From the NCBI RefSeq assembly GCF_004522105.1, contig NZ_SPUJ01000004.1, positions 186,001 through 250,000 of the forward strand: DNA of 64,000 nucleotides, in the 5' to 3' direction. Positions within the stretch are counted from its first letter, which is position 1. Every line of letters begins with the position of its first letter. The translations under genes and the position numbers were made by a program. Under the pieces are notes generated by a model. It was not told the DNA's origin and did not search any database. It saw only the letters and a list, made by a program, of their open reading frames with translations. Shown in pieces: positions 39,425 to 47,584 of this stretch. The DNA comes from Nocardioides sp. 1609. GTDB taxonomy: Bacteria > Actinomycetota > Actinomycetes > Propionibacteriales > Nocardioidaceae.

Positions 39425-40489
39425 TTGACCGAGCAGAACGCCTACGCCCGCGCCGGCGTCGACATCGAGGCCGCCGACACCGCGATCGAGCTGATGCGGG
39501 CCTCGGTGGCCAAGGCCTCCCGGCCCGAGGTGATCGGCGGGCTCGGCGGCTTCGCCGGGTTGTTCGACGCCACCGCGCTGACCCGGTACACCCGCCCGCT
39601 GCTCGCGACCTCCACCGACGGCGTCGGCACCAAGGTCGCGATCGCCCAGGCGATGGACAAGCACGACACCATCGGCTTCGACCTCGTCGGCATGGTCGTC
39701 GACGACCTCGTGGTCTGCGGTGCCGAGCCGCTCTTCATGACCGACTACATCGCCACCGGCCGGGTCGTCCCCGAGCGGATCGCCGCGATCGTCAAGGGCA
39801 TCGCCGAGGCCTGCGTCGAGGCCGGCTGCGCGCTCGTGGGCGGCGAGACCGCCGAGCACCCCGGGCTGCTCGCGCCCGACGAGTACGACGTCGCCGGCGC
39901 CGCGACCGGGGTGGTCGAGGCCGACCGCCTGCTCGGCCCGGGCCGGGTCCGACCCGGCGACGCCGTCATCGCGATGGCGTCCTCCGGCCTGCACTCGAAC
40001 GGCTACTCGCTCGTGCGCCAGGTGCTGCTGGCCGACGCCGGCTGGTCGCTCGACCGCGACGTCCCCGAGCTCGGCCGGACCCTCGGCGAGGAGCTCCTCG
40101 AGCCGACCACGATCTACGCCAAGCACTGCCTGGCGCTGGCCGACCAGGTCGAGCTCCACGCGTTGTCCCACGTGACCGGTGGCGGCCTCGCGGCCAACCT
40201 GGCGCGGGTGCTGCCGGCCGAGCTGCGCGCGAGCGTCGAGCGGGCCACCTGGAACCCGCAGCCGATCTTCGACGTCGTCCGCCAGGTGGGCTCGCTGAGC
40301 CAGGCCGACCTCGAGATGACGCTGAACTGCGGCGTCGGGATGGTCGCCGTCTGCCCGCCCGACTCGGTCGAGCCGGCCCTCCACCTGCTCGACGGACTGG
40401 GCGTCCGCGCGTGGGTCGCGGGCCAGGTCGACGTCGACCCCGAGCAGTCCGCGACCGTGCGGCTGGTAGGTCAGCACCCCGGCTGGTAG
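39425..40489 (+). CDS. purM: Phosphoribosylformylglycinamidine cyclo-ligase PurM (AIR synthetase)
   Basis: A 354-residue ATP-dependent cyclase of purine synthesis. AYARAGVDIEAADTAIELM starts the fold. STDGVGTKVAIAQAMDKHDTIGFDLVGMVVDDLVVCGAEPLFMTDYIATG and GCALVGGETAEHPG are the canonical segments. The Gly-rich VTGGGLAANLARVLP is the phosphate loop. The TTG start is the only initiator before the conserved YARAGVD. Cotranscribed with purF. Confidence 0.95.
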   Translation: MTEQNAYARAGVDIEAADTAIELMRASVAKASRPEVIGGLGGFAGLFDATALTRYTRPLLATSTDGVGTKVAIAQAMDKHDTIGFDLVGMVVDDLVVCGAEPLFMTDYIATGRVVPERIAAIVKGIAEACVEAGCALVGGETAEHPGLLAPDEYDVAGAATGVVEADRLLGPGRVRPGDAVIAMASSGLHSNGYSLVRQVLLADAGWSLDRDVPELGRTLGEELLEPTTIYAKHCLALADQVELHALSHVTGGGLAANLARVLPAELRASVERATWNPQPIFDVVRQVGSLSQADLEMTLNCGVGMVAVCPPDSVEPALHLLDGLGVRAWVAGQVDVDPEQSATVRLVGQHPGW

Positions 40490-40522
40490 GAATTCGTCGT
40501 CCGAACGTGATCCCGGCGTGCC

Positions 40523-40548
40523 GGAACAGACAGCGAACAGGTAGCGTT
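40523..40548 (+). promoter_or_regulatory. SigR/SigH-like promoter candidate upstream of DUF3073
   Basis: GGAAC (40523-40527), 18 nt, then GTT (40546-40548) matches the actinobacterial thiol-stress ECF consensus GGAA-N18-GTT. TAGCGT (40542-40547) overlapping it could be a housekeeping -10. Either gives a leader of about 70 nt before ATG 40624. Confidence 0.35.
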
Positions 40549-40623
40549 GCCCCCACGAGATCCTGTTGAGAGAGTCCGGGACGCCATCGGCGCCCGGCCA
40601 AGTGTGCGAGGGGGCTGGACCCT

Positions 40624-40812
40624 ATGGGCCGCGGCCGAGCGAAAGCCAAGCAGACGAAGGTCGCGCGCGACCTGAAGTACCGGACGCATGAGACGGACTT
40701 CGGGGCGCTGGCCAAGGAGTTGCACGGTGAACCCGACGACGTCGACCCGGTCGACCCGGTCGAGGAGCCAGATGAGTGGTCGGGCTACGCGCCCGACCGC
40801 TCGCGCGATTGA
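40624..40812 (+). CDS. DUF3073 family small protein
   Basis: A 62-residue acidic/basic protein. MGRGRAKAKQTKVARDLKYRTHETDFGALAKELHG is the DUF3073 signature, followed by an acidic DDVDPVDPVEEPDEW tail. It follows purM as in Streptomyces. GAGGGGG lies 8 nt before ATG 40624. Function unknown; small cytosolic, likely nucleic-acid or ribosome associated by charge, which is inference only. Confidence 0.9.
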   Translation: MGRGRAKAKQTKVARDLKYRTHETDFGALAKELHGEPDDVDPVDPVEEPDEWSGYAPDRSRD

Positions 40813-40827
40813 CGCACGCACGCATCG

Positions 40828-40854
40828 ACGCCCGGGGCCCTGAGCCCCGGGCGT
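40828..40854. terminator. Terminator hairpin after DUF3073
   Basis: ACGCCCGGGGC and GCCCCGGGCGT form an 11-bp perfect stem with a 5-nt loop, 15 nt past the DUF3073 stop and before the convergent vdh gene. A second small palindrome, GTGACGTGTCAC (40853-40864), follows. Confidence 0.65.
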
Positions 40855-40958
40855 GACGTGTCACGCCTCGGCGCGTGGGACCGGCGTGCCGTGCGCCCGC
40901 GCGCGGTCGGTGGACCGCGCCCGGGCGACGTCCGGCTCGGTGGGCCCGGTCGGTCCGG

Positions 40959-42059
40959 TCAGGGCAGCCAGATCCCGCGCAGCCGGCCGACCTCGCGCAT
41001 CCGGCGCTCGGCGAGCCGGTCGGCGGCGGTGGCGGGCGGGACACCGTCGGAGGCGGCCAGCTCGAGGACCGCGCGGGTGGTGTCGTAGATGCGGGCGGCG
41101 CGCTGCTGGGCGCGCTCGAAGGAGAACCCCTCGAGCTCGTCGGCGACCTGGATGAGGCCGCCGGCGTTCACGCAGTAGTCGGGGGCGTAGACGACACCGC
41201 GGTCGGCGAGGGTCTTCTCGACGCCGGGGTGGGCGAGCTGGTTGTTGGCAGCGCCGCAGACCACCCGGGCCGAGAGCACGTCGACGACCTCGTCGCTCAG
41301 CGCGTGGCCGAGGGCGCACGGTGCGTAGACGTCGAGGGGCGAGGCGACCAGCGCCTCGGTCGACTCCGCCACCCGGACGCCGGGGTGCTCGTCGCGGACC
41401 CGGTCGAGCGCCCCGTCCCAGACGTCGGTGACGACCACCGAGGCGCCGGCCTCCACGAGGTGGCCGACGAGGTGCCGCCCGACCTTGCCGACGCCGGAGA
41501 CGCCGACGACGCGACCCTCGAGCGCGCCGGTGCCCCAGGCCGCCTCGGCGGCGGCGATCATGCCACGGAAGACGCCGAAGGCCGTGAGCACCGAGCTGTC
41601 ACCGGCGCCGCCGTGGGCGACGGTGCGACCGGTGACGTGGCGCGACTCGCGGGCGACGTGGTCCATGTCCTCGGAGAAGGTGCCGACGTCGCACGCCGTC
41701 AGGTAGCGCCCCGACAGCGACTCCACGAACCGGCCGTAGGCCCGCAGCAGGGCCTCGCTCTTCAGCGTGGCGGGGTCGCCGATGATGACGGCCTTGCCGC
41801 CGCCCAGGTCGAGCCCGGCGAGCGCGGCCTTGTAGGACATCCCGCGGGAGAGGTCGAGGACGTCGGCGACGGCGTCGGCCGTCGTCGCGTACGGGTGGAA
41901 GCGGGTGCCGCCCAGGGCGGGGCCGAGCGTGGTCGAGTGGATCGCGACGATGGCGCGCAGCCCGGTGGCGGGGTCGTTGCAGAAGACGACCTGCTCGTGC
42001 TCGGCGCCCAGGTCGAGGACGTCGACGGGCGGGGCTGGCGGGGACGACGTGACTGACAT
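40959..42059 (-). CDS. vdh: Leu/Val-type amino acid dehydrogenase (valine dehydrogenase)
   Basis: A 366-residue Glu/Leu/Phe/Val dehydrogenase. The substrate-binding part has [15 protein letters not shown] and [24 protein letters not shown] (catalytic Lys). The catalytic Asp is in [15 protein letters not shown]. The NAD motif is [23 protein letters not shown]. It would deaminate branched-chain amino acids to keto acids. Position next to DUF3073/purM matches Streptomyces vdh. Its promoter region holds a CCCGCAGGGGTG sequence (42115-42126) resembling the candidate LuxR operator. Confidence 0.9.
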   Translation of the reverse strand: MSVTSSPPAPPVDVLDLGAEHEQVVFCNDPATGLRAIVAIHSTTLGPALGGTRFHPYATTADAVADVLDLSRGMSYKAALAGLDLGGGKAVIIGDPATLKSEALLRAYGRFVESLSGRYLTACDVGTFSEDMDHVARESRHVTGRTVAHGGAGDSSVLTAFGVFRGMIAAAEAAWGTGALEGRVVGVSGVGKVGRHLVGHLVEAGASVVVTDVWDGALDRVRDEHPGVRVAESTEALVASPLDVYAPCALGHALSDEVVDVLSARVVCGAANNQLAHPGVEKTLADRGVVYAPDYCVNAGGLIQVADELEGFSFERAQQRAARIYDTTRAVLELAASDGVPPATAADRLAERRMREVGRLRGIWLP

Positions 42060-42191
42060 GGGTGGTGTCCGTTCGGTTCGGTACGACGGTCACCGGATGA
42101 GGCGACCTGGGCGGCCCGCAGGGGTGGCGCGGACCACACCACCCTAGGACACGGGCCGCGGACCCGCGGCACGTCGAGCGTCGCGGCGGTG

Positions 42192-45100
42192 TCAGGGTGC
42201 GGGCGGACGACGGCCGGGGAGGTCGACCCCGACGAGCGCCTCGACGCCGAGGACGACGGCGTGGCGCAGCGCCTGGAGCAGCGCGTCGGCGTGGTCGAGC
42301 GAGCCGTCGCGGGCGGCCTGCTCGAGGTCCTCGGCGGTGGCGCCGACCCGTCGCAGGCCCAGGTTGAGCGCGCTGCCCCGCAGCTGGTGGGCGCTCTGCG
42401 CGGTGCCCTCGGCGTCGCGGTCGGCGACGGCGCGCCCGAGCTGGTCCATGGACTGGTCGATGCGCGCCAGGAACGACATCCGGCCGCGCTCGAAGAAGCT
42501 GACGCCGTCCTTGACCAGCTCGTCGAGCAGCTCCACCCGGCCCACGTCCAGGACGTCGCCGTCGTCCGGGGGCGTCACCGCCCCGGTGGCGGCGGGGAGG
42601 GCCGCCTCGTCCTGGGGCACGCTCGGATCGGTGCGCGTCGCCACCGCCCGGGCGAGGGCGACGGCCAGCCGGGCCGGGTCGACCGGCTTGGTCAGGAAGT
42701 CGTCCATCCCGGCGGCCAGGCACCGGTCGCGCTCGCCGGGCAGGGCCGAGGCGGTCATCGCGATGATCGGTACCCGGCGGCCGGTCTCCACGGCGCGGAC
42801 GGCGCGGGTGGCGCCGAAGCCGTCGAGGCGCGGCATCCGGCAGTCCATCAGGACGACGTCGAAGGCGTGGCCCGGACGCAGCGCGATGACCGCCTCCTCG
42901 CCGTTGTCGACGGCGGCCACCGTGCACCCGAGGTTCTCCAGGACGCCGATTGCGACGAGCTGGTTGACGGCGTTGTCCTCGACGACCAGCACGTGCAGGC
43001 CCAGGCTGGGGGCCGGGCCCCCGGGCCGGACGGCGGGGGACGGTCGCCGCCTCCGGACCCGGGCGGGGGCGACCCCGTCGTCGCCGGCGTCGCCGGTGTC
43101 CGTGACCGCGTCGAGCAGGTCCTCGCGGAGCGCGGCGACGCGGATCGGCTTGGCCGTCACCGTGCGGAAGCCGGCCTGGCGTGCCGTCGCGAGGTCGGCA
43201 CTGCCGTCGGCCGCGACGAGGACGAGGGCGACGTCGGCGAGGTCGGGGTCGAGCGTGATCCGGTTCCCGAGCGCGAGCCCGTCGGTGCCCGGCATGTCGA
43301 GGTCGACCACGGCGAGGTCGAACGGCGTCTCGTCGGCCGCCGCCGCGGCGAGCGTCCCGATCGCGTCGGTCGTCGAGCCGACGACGACAGGGGACAGCTC
43401 CCACTCGGCGAGCTGACGGGCCAGGAACGCCGCCGCGGTCGGGTTGTCGTCGACGACGAGGACCTTGCGCCGGCGCAGCGGCCGGACGGGCGGCAGGGCG
43501 GTGTCGGCCCCCGGTGGAGCCGTCCGGAGCCGGACGTTGAACCAGAACACGCTGCCCTCGCCGGGGGTGCTCCGCACGCCGATCTCGCCGTGCATCGTCG
43601 TGACCAGCCGGCGGGAGATCGTCAGCCCGAGTCCCGTGCCGCCGTGCTTGCGGGTGGTCGACAGGTCGGCCTGGGTGAAGGCGTCGAACAGCCCCTCGAC
43701 GTCGGCGGGCGCGATGCCGACCCCGGTGTCGCGCACCTCCACCTGCAGGACGACGTGGTCGTCGTGCTCGTCGTGCTCGGCGAGGTCGTCGTGCTCGTCG
43801 GGGGCGAGGCGGGTCACCTCGATGACCACGGTGCCGGTGTCGGTGAACTTCACCGCGTTCGAGCCGAGGTTCGCGATCACCTGGCCGAGCCGCACCGGGT
43901 CGCCCAGCAGCGTCCGGGGCACCCCGGGCCCGTAGCCCGCGACCAGGTCGAGCCCCTTGGCCAGCGCCGGTGCGGCGAGGAGCCCGACGGTCTCGTCGAC
44001 CAGGGCGCGGAGGTCGAACTCGGTGACCTCGAGCTCGAGCTTGCCGGACTCGACCTTGGACAGGTCGAGGACGTCGTCGATCAGGGCCAGCAGCGTGAGG
44101 CCCGCGCTGCGGACGCCCTGCGCGTAGCGCTGCTGCTGGTCGTCGAGGGCGGTGCCGAGCAGGAGGTCGTTGAGCCCGATGACGCCGTTCATCGGCGTGC
44201 GGATCTCGTGGCTCATCACGGCCAGGAACTCCGACTTCATCCGGGAGGCGGCCATCGCGTCGTCGTGGGCGCCGGCGAGCCGGGCCGCGGCCCGCTCGCG
44301 CTCGGCGACCCAGCCGAGCTGGTCGCTGCTCTGCCGCACCAGGGACAGGGTGGCCGCACTCGGTGTCTCGGTGTCGGTGAGGAGCTGGTAGACGTAGACG
44401 ACCTCGTCGTCGGTGACCACGGGGACCGACAGGATGCCCGTGCCGGGACGACCCGGAAGCGGTGCCACCTCGGGTCGACCGCTGCGCAGGGCAGCCTCCG
44501 CCAGGGCCGCGTCGGCGGCCGGGAGGTCGGGCCCGAACGGTTCCGGGAGCCGCTGCTGGACGAGCGCGCCGTCGGGGGTGACCGCGAAGAGCCCGACCGT
44601 GCGCCACCGGCTCAGGTCGACCAGCTCGCGGTGGGACTCGACGATCGCCTCGGCCACGGTCGCGGACCGGTTGGCGGCGGCGGCGAGCCGCTGCAGGATC
44701 TCCACGCGCCGGGTGGCCTCGCCGACGGCGTGGTCGGCGGCCCGCAGGGCGGTGATGTCCTGGCTCGTTCCCGTGGCCCGGACGACGGCGCCGTCCTCGT
44801 CGCGCTCGAGCACGCCGAAGTTGCGGATCCAGTGCTCGGCGCCGTCGGCGGTGGTGACCCGGCCCTCCCAGGAGAAGTCGTCGGAGTGGGCGAGCGCGTC
44901 GAGGATGACGGTGCGGCCGTGCTCGGCGTCCTCGGGGTGGAACGCCGACAGCCCCGCCTCCCAGCTCCCGCCGAACGACCCCGGGTCGACGGCGAGGATC
45001 TCGAAGAGCTCGTCGGAGAAGGTGACCAGGTTGCGCGGCAGCTCCCACGTCCAGCCGCCGAGCCGGGCCATCCGGCCGGCGGTCGCGAGCTGTTCCTCCC

Positions 45101-45509
45101 GCAGCCGCAGCTCCTCCAGGAGCCGGCGCCGTTCGGTGTACTCGGTGAGCCGGTGCAGGTAGGTGCCGGGGGCGCCGGGGACCGGCGCCCAGCTGACGAG
45201 CGTCCAGACGGGGGTGCCGTCGCGCCGGACCAGCCGGACCTCCTCGTTCTCGGCCCCGGCGTGGCCGTCGCGCATCTTCTGCAGGTGCCGCTCGAGGTCC
45301 GTGCGCCCCTGGGCGTCCACGAGGTCGTGCAGGGAGAGCCCGAGCAGCTCGTCGAGGGGGTATCCGACGAGGTCGGCGAGACGCTGGTTGGCGTAGCGGG
45401 TCACGCCGTCGGTCCCGAGCAGCCAGAGGCTGTCCGGTGTCGCGTCGACCATGCTGCGCAGCAGCGCGTCGTCCGGCCCGGGCGGCATCCCATCCATCCG
45501 GGACATCAT
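42192..45509 (-). CDS. Hybrid sensor histidine kinase (PAS-PAS-GAF-HK-REC-REC-HPt)
   Basis: A 1105-residue soluble phosphorelay protein. Domains in order: PAS (about 15-125), PAS (about 140-255), GAF (about 265-405), HisKA with H434 in VMSHEIRTPMNGVIGL, HATPase (NLGSNAVKFTDTGTV, DTGVGIAPAD, GTGLGLTISRRL), a first REC (KVLVVDDNP...AVVDLDMPG), a second REC (VLVVEDNAVN...VLMDCRMPRLDG...TKPVDPARL) and a C-terminal HPt with H1041 in SAHQLRGSALN. All relay residues appear intact. GGAG precedes ATG 45509. It has no output domain and no adjacent regulator, so phosphate must leave via HPt to an unlinked regulator. It is upstream of vdh on the same strand (132-nt gap). Confidence 0.92.
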   Translation of the reverse strand: MMSRMDGMPPGPDDALLRSMVDATPDSLWLLGTDGVTRYANQRLADLVGYPLDELLGLSLHDLVDAQGRTDLERHLQKMRDGHAGAENEEVRLVRRDGTPVWTLVSWAPVPGAPGTYLHRLTEYTERRRLLEELRLREEQLATAGRMARLGGWTWELPRNLVTFSDELFEILAVDPGSFGGSWEAGLSAFHPEDAEHGRTVILDALAHSDDFSWEGRVTTADGAEHWIRNFGVLERDEDGAVVRATGTSQDITALRAADHAVGEATRRVEILQRLAAAANRSATVAEAIVESHRELVDLSRWRTVGLFAVTPDGALVQQRLPEPFGPDLPAADAALAEAALRSGRPEVAPLPGRPGTGILSVPVVTDDEVVYVYQLLTDTETPSAATLSLVRQSSDQLGWVAERERAAARLAGAHDDAMAASRMKSEFLAVMSHEIRTPMNGVIGLNDLLLGTALDDQQQRYAQGVRSAGLTLLALIDDVLDLSKVESGKLELEVTEFDLRALVDETVGLLAAPALAKGLDLVAGYGPGVPRTLLGDPVRLGQVIANLGSNAVKFTDTGTVVIEVTRLAPDEHDDLAEHDEHDDHVVLQVEVRDTGVGIAPADVEGLFDAFTQADLSTTRKHGGTGLGLTISRRLVTTMHGEIGVRSTPGEGSVFWFNVRLRTAPPGADTALPPVRPLRRRKVLVVDDNPTAAAFLARQLAEWELSPVVVGSTTDAIGTLAAAAADETPFDLAVVDLDMPGTDGLALGNRITLDPDLADVALVLVAADGSADLATARQAGFRTVTAKPIRVAALREDLLDAVTDTGDAGDDGVAPARVRRRRPSPAVRPGGPAPSLGLHVLVVEDNAVNQLVAIGVLENLGCTVAAVDNGEEAVIALRPGHAFDVVLMDCRMPRLDGFGATRAVRAVETGRRVPIIAMTASALPGERDRCLAAGMDDFLTKPVDPARLAVALARAVATRTDPSVPQDEAALPAATGAVTPPDDGDVLDVGRVELLDELVKDGVSFFERGRMSFLARIDQSMDQLGRAVADRDAEGTAQSAHQLRGSALNLGLRRVGATAEDLEQAARDGSLDHADALLQALRHAVVLGVEALVGVDLPGRRPPAP

Positions 45510-45563
45510 CGCTGCTCCGGGCCGCCGTGTCTCGCTCCCGGGCAGAAGGGCGGCGGAACGACG

Positions 45564-45594
45564 GAAGCCGGCCCCGCGTGGCGGGACCGGCTTC
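45564..45594. terminator. Terminator hairpin between HU and the hybrid kinase
   Basis: A 14-bp arm pair (45564-45577 and 45581-45594) with one mismatch and a GTG loop. It lies 24 nt past the HU stop on the minus strand, and separates HU from the kinase gene downstream. Confidence 0.65.
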
Positions 45595-45617
45595 GGACGT
45601 GGTGCGTGGTGCGTGGG

Positions 45618-45896
45618 TCAGCTGCCGGAGACAGCCTTCTTCAGCGCGGACCCGGCCTTGAAGGCGGGAGCGGTGCTCGCGGCGATGTCGATGGCCTCGC
45701 CGGTCTGCGGGTTGCGACCCTGGCGGGCGGAGCGCTCGCGGGTCTCGAAGGTGCCGAAGCCGGGCAGGGTGACCTTGTCGCCCTTGGCCAGGGCGCCGGT
45801 GATGGCGTCAAGGACGGCGGTGAGGGCCTGGTCGGCCTGGGCGCCGCTGAGGCCGGTCTCGGTCGCGATGGCCTCACGGAGCTCGGTGCGGTTCAT
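45618..45896 (-). CDS. hup: HU-family histone-like DNA-binding protein
   Basis: A 92-residue HU/IHF-fold protein: MNRTELREAIATETGLSGAQADQALTAVLDAI, the beta-arm GDKVTLPGFGTFETRERSARQGRNPQTGEAIDI and the closing PAFKAGSALKKAV. It lacks the long Lys/Ala/Pro tail of mycobacterial HupB and is the short form. It compacts DNA. GAGAGGAC lies upstream of the ATG. Confidence 0.93.
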   Translation of the reverse strand: MNRTELREAIATETGLSGAQADQALTAVLDAITGALAKGDKVTLPGFGTFETRERSARQGRNPQTGEAIDIAASTAPAFKAGSALKKAVSGS

Positions 45897-46040
45897 GGGA
45901 GTTACTCGTCCTCTCGGTGGTGGTCAGGGGTGCGGACCCCAGGGAAGTGAGGTCACGCAGCAGCCGACCGTAGCGCAGTCCGGGTGGCCACCGGGCCACC
46001 AGGGCCGGTAGCGCGGGCCCCGGGGCCGCTGCCGGCACCC

Positions 46041-46202
46041 TCAGCGGGGGAGCAGACCCTGGGCCAGGAAGCACGCGACGGTGAGCGCCAGGATCGCCAT
46101 CATGGCGAGGATCGCGACCAGGTCGTGGTCGAGGTCGGCGCGTCGCCGGGGGTCGGCCGCGTGGTGCTCGTGGTGGCTCGTGTCGTGGTGCAGTGCGCTC
46201 AT
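46041..46202 (-). CDS. Small His-rich single-span membrane protein
   Basis: A 53-residue protein. The N-terminus SALHHDTSHHEHHAADPRRRADLDHD has seven histidines before one membrane span (LVAILAMMAILALTVACFLAQGLL, about 28-51). GGGAG lies 8 nt before ATG 46202. Upstream is an AT-rich stretch (46223-46256), the likely promoter. Not a recognised family. The His cluster may bind a divalent metal. Evidence is the start, the Shine-Dalgarno and the charged-then-hydrophobic pattern; too short for certainty. Confidence 0.6.
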   Translation of the reverse strand: MSALHHDTSHHEHHAADPRRRADLDHDLVAILAMMAILALTVACFLAQGLLPR

Positions 46203-46222
46203 CGTGGGGCTCCCGTGGCCGT

Positions 46223-46256
46223 CAATGACTAGTGAGATACTAGGGATACTACGCGA
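46223..46256 (-). promoter_or_regulatory. AT-rich promoter region with ACTAG/ATACTA repeats
   Basis: The stretch contains ACTAGTGAGATACTAG and GATACTA units, unlike the GC-rich surroundings. On the minus strand TAGTAT can act as a -10 for the small His-rich gene. The repeats suggest a regulator site. Confidence 0.4.
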
Positions 46257-47553
46257 GAACGACGCGCTGCACCACCAGGTCCCCGTGGGTGCCGTAGCCG
46301 AGCAGTGGTCCGCCGGCCGGGGTGCCGTCGAAGCCCACCACGACCGGACCCTCCGACGTCGGCACGAGGGTCGGCCACGGGATGTTGGTGGGGTAGTCGG
46401 CGTCGAGCGTGCCCCGCTGGCGCAGGTCGAGGTCGTAGACCGGGTAGCCCGCCCGCCGTCCGCGGGGGTTGTCACGGCCGTCGGAGGCCAGCACCGCCCA
46501 CTCCTCGCCGAGGCGGGTCAGCGTCGGTCCCTCGGTGGCGGTGCGGTCGGTGGCCGCGGCGCGCAGCCGCAGCCGGTCGAGGTCGGGCCCCTGGGCCAGC
46601 ACCGGGTGGAAGGAGAAGAACCGCCGCGCACTCACGTACGCCGCCAGCCAGCCGCCCTCGGTGCGCACCAGGTGCGGGTCCCAGCGGCCCACGGAGTCGA
46701 GCCCGTCGACCGGGAGGTCGAGCGGGACGGTGTCGAGCACGTGGTGACCGCGCAGGAGGTCGCCGTCCGCCGCCGCCCCGGTCGCCAGCGTCGTGGTCAC
46801 CCGCGGGTGGGTGCGCTTGTCGAAGTCGCCCCACGTGCTGGTCGCGACCAGCCACCGGTCGGCGTCGCGCACCAGGTGGGTGGCGTGGTCGCCGAACGTC
46901 CCGGGCCGGTCCGCGCGGCGGAAGAACAGGTCGGCGCGGTGCTCCAGCTCGAGCCGCAGCGGGTCGAGGGCCCACACCGAGGTGTGACCGGTCCGGAAGC
47001 CGCCCGGCCCGGCGCTGGTCGCGGTGAGCAGCACCCGGTCGCCGTCGAGGTACGCCGTCCCGTCGGCGTGGGTGACCGCGCGGACGTCGCGGAACCCGAG
47101 CTGGCCGAAGGTGCCGGTGCGCTCGCCCTCGGCCGTCAGCGCGGCCAGCCACGCCTCGTCGTGCACGTCGGGCGCGCCGGGCAGCAGCGTCAGGTCGACC
47201 ACCGCGCGGGCGACCCACGCCCCGGCCTCGCGCACGAACGCGGACACGAACGGGCCGGTGAGGGCGACCGCCAGGCTGGTGGGCGACTCGGCGCGCCCGT
47301 GCCGGCGGCTGACGTGCCGGCTGACCCCGCCGGTGGGGCCACCGACCTCCAGGGCGACGACGGCGCCGTCCCAGGTCGCGCGCAGCGTCGTTCCGCCGGA
47401 GCGGAGGACGACGTCGGCCGGCACCGGGCGACCGGCGCCCAGGTCGCGCTCGGCGGCGACGTACGGTGCGGGCCCGACCCGGGTGCCGGGCTGGACGACG
47501 TCCACGGGGCGCAGGCGGGCGGCGGTGCGGAAGGCCGGGAGAGGAGCGGGCAC
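46249..47553 (-). CDS. Hypothetical protein, beta-propeller-like (glycosidase-like fold)
   Basis: A 434-residue protein with no signal peptide. Repeated W/D-rich strands (DADRWLVATSTWGDF, GRWDPHLVRTEGGWLAAYVSARRFFSFHP, LGEEWAVLASDGRDNPRGRRAGYPVYDLDLRQ) resemble five-blade propeller proteins such as GH43/GH130-like enzymes, but I see no secure catalytic triad. GTG 47553 is supported by TAGGCT ending 6 nt upstream. Function unknown. It is 31 nt downstream of the LTA-synthase-like gene on the same strand, which hints at envelope glycan work. Confidence 0.65.
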   Translation of the reverse strand: MPAPLPAFRTAARLRPVDVVQPGTRVGPAPYVAAERDLGAGRPVPADVVLRSGGTTLRATWDGAVVALEVGGPTGGVSRHVSRRHGRAESPTSLAVALTGPFVSAFVREAGAWVARAVVDLTLLPGAPDVHDEAWLAALTAEGERTGTFGQLGFRDVRAVTHADGTAYLDGDRVLLTATSAGPGGFRTGHTSVWALDPLRLELEHRADLFFRRADRPGTFGDHATHLVRDADRWLVATSTWGDFDKRTHPRVTTTLATGAAADGDLLRGHHVLDTVPLDLPVDGLDSVGRWDPHLVRTEGGWLAAYVSARRFFSFHPVLAQGPDLDRLRLRAAATDRTATEGPTLTRLGEEWAVLASDGRDNPRGRRAGYPVYDLDLRQRGTLDADYPTNIPWPTLVPTSEGPVVVGFDGTPAGGPLLGYGTHGDLVVQRVVLA

Positions 47554-47559
47554 CCGGCG

Positions 47560-47565
47560 AGCCTA
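47560..47565 (-). promoter_or_regulatory. -10 TAGGCT, leaderless promoter of the propeller-like gene
   Basis: TAGGCT on the minus strand ends six bases before GTG 47553. Confidence 0.45.
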
Positions 47566-47584
47566 GGGCGGGTCGGTGCGCCGG

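Noticed and set aside
41599-45048. A long alternative minus-strand frame across vdh and the hybrid kinase
   Set aside because: Composition of a frame-shifted shadow; both real genes have complete catalytic motifs in the adopted frames.
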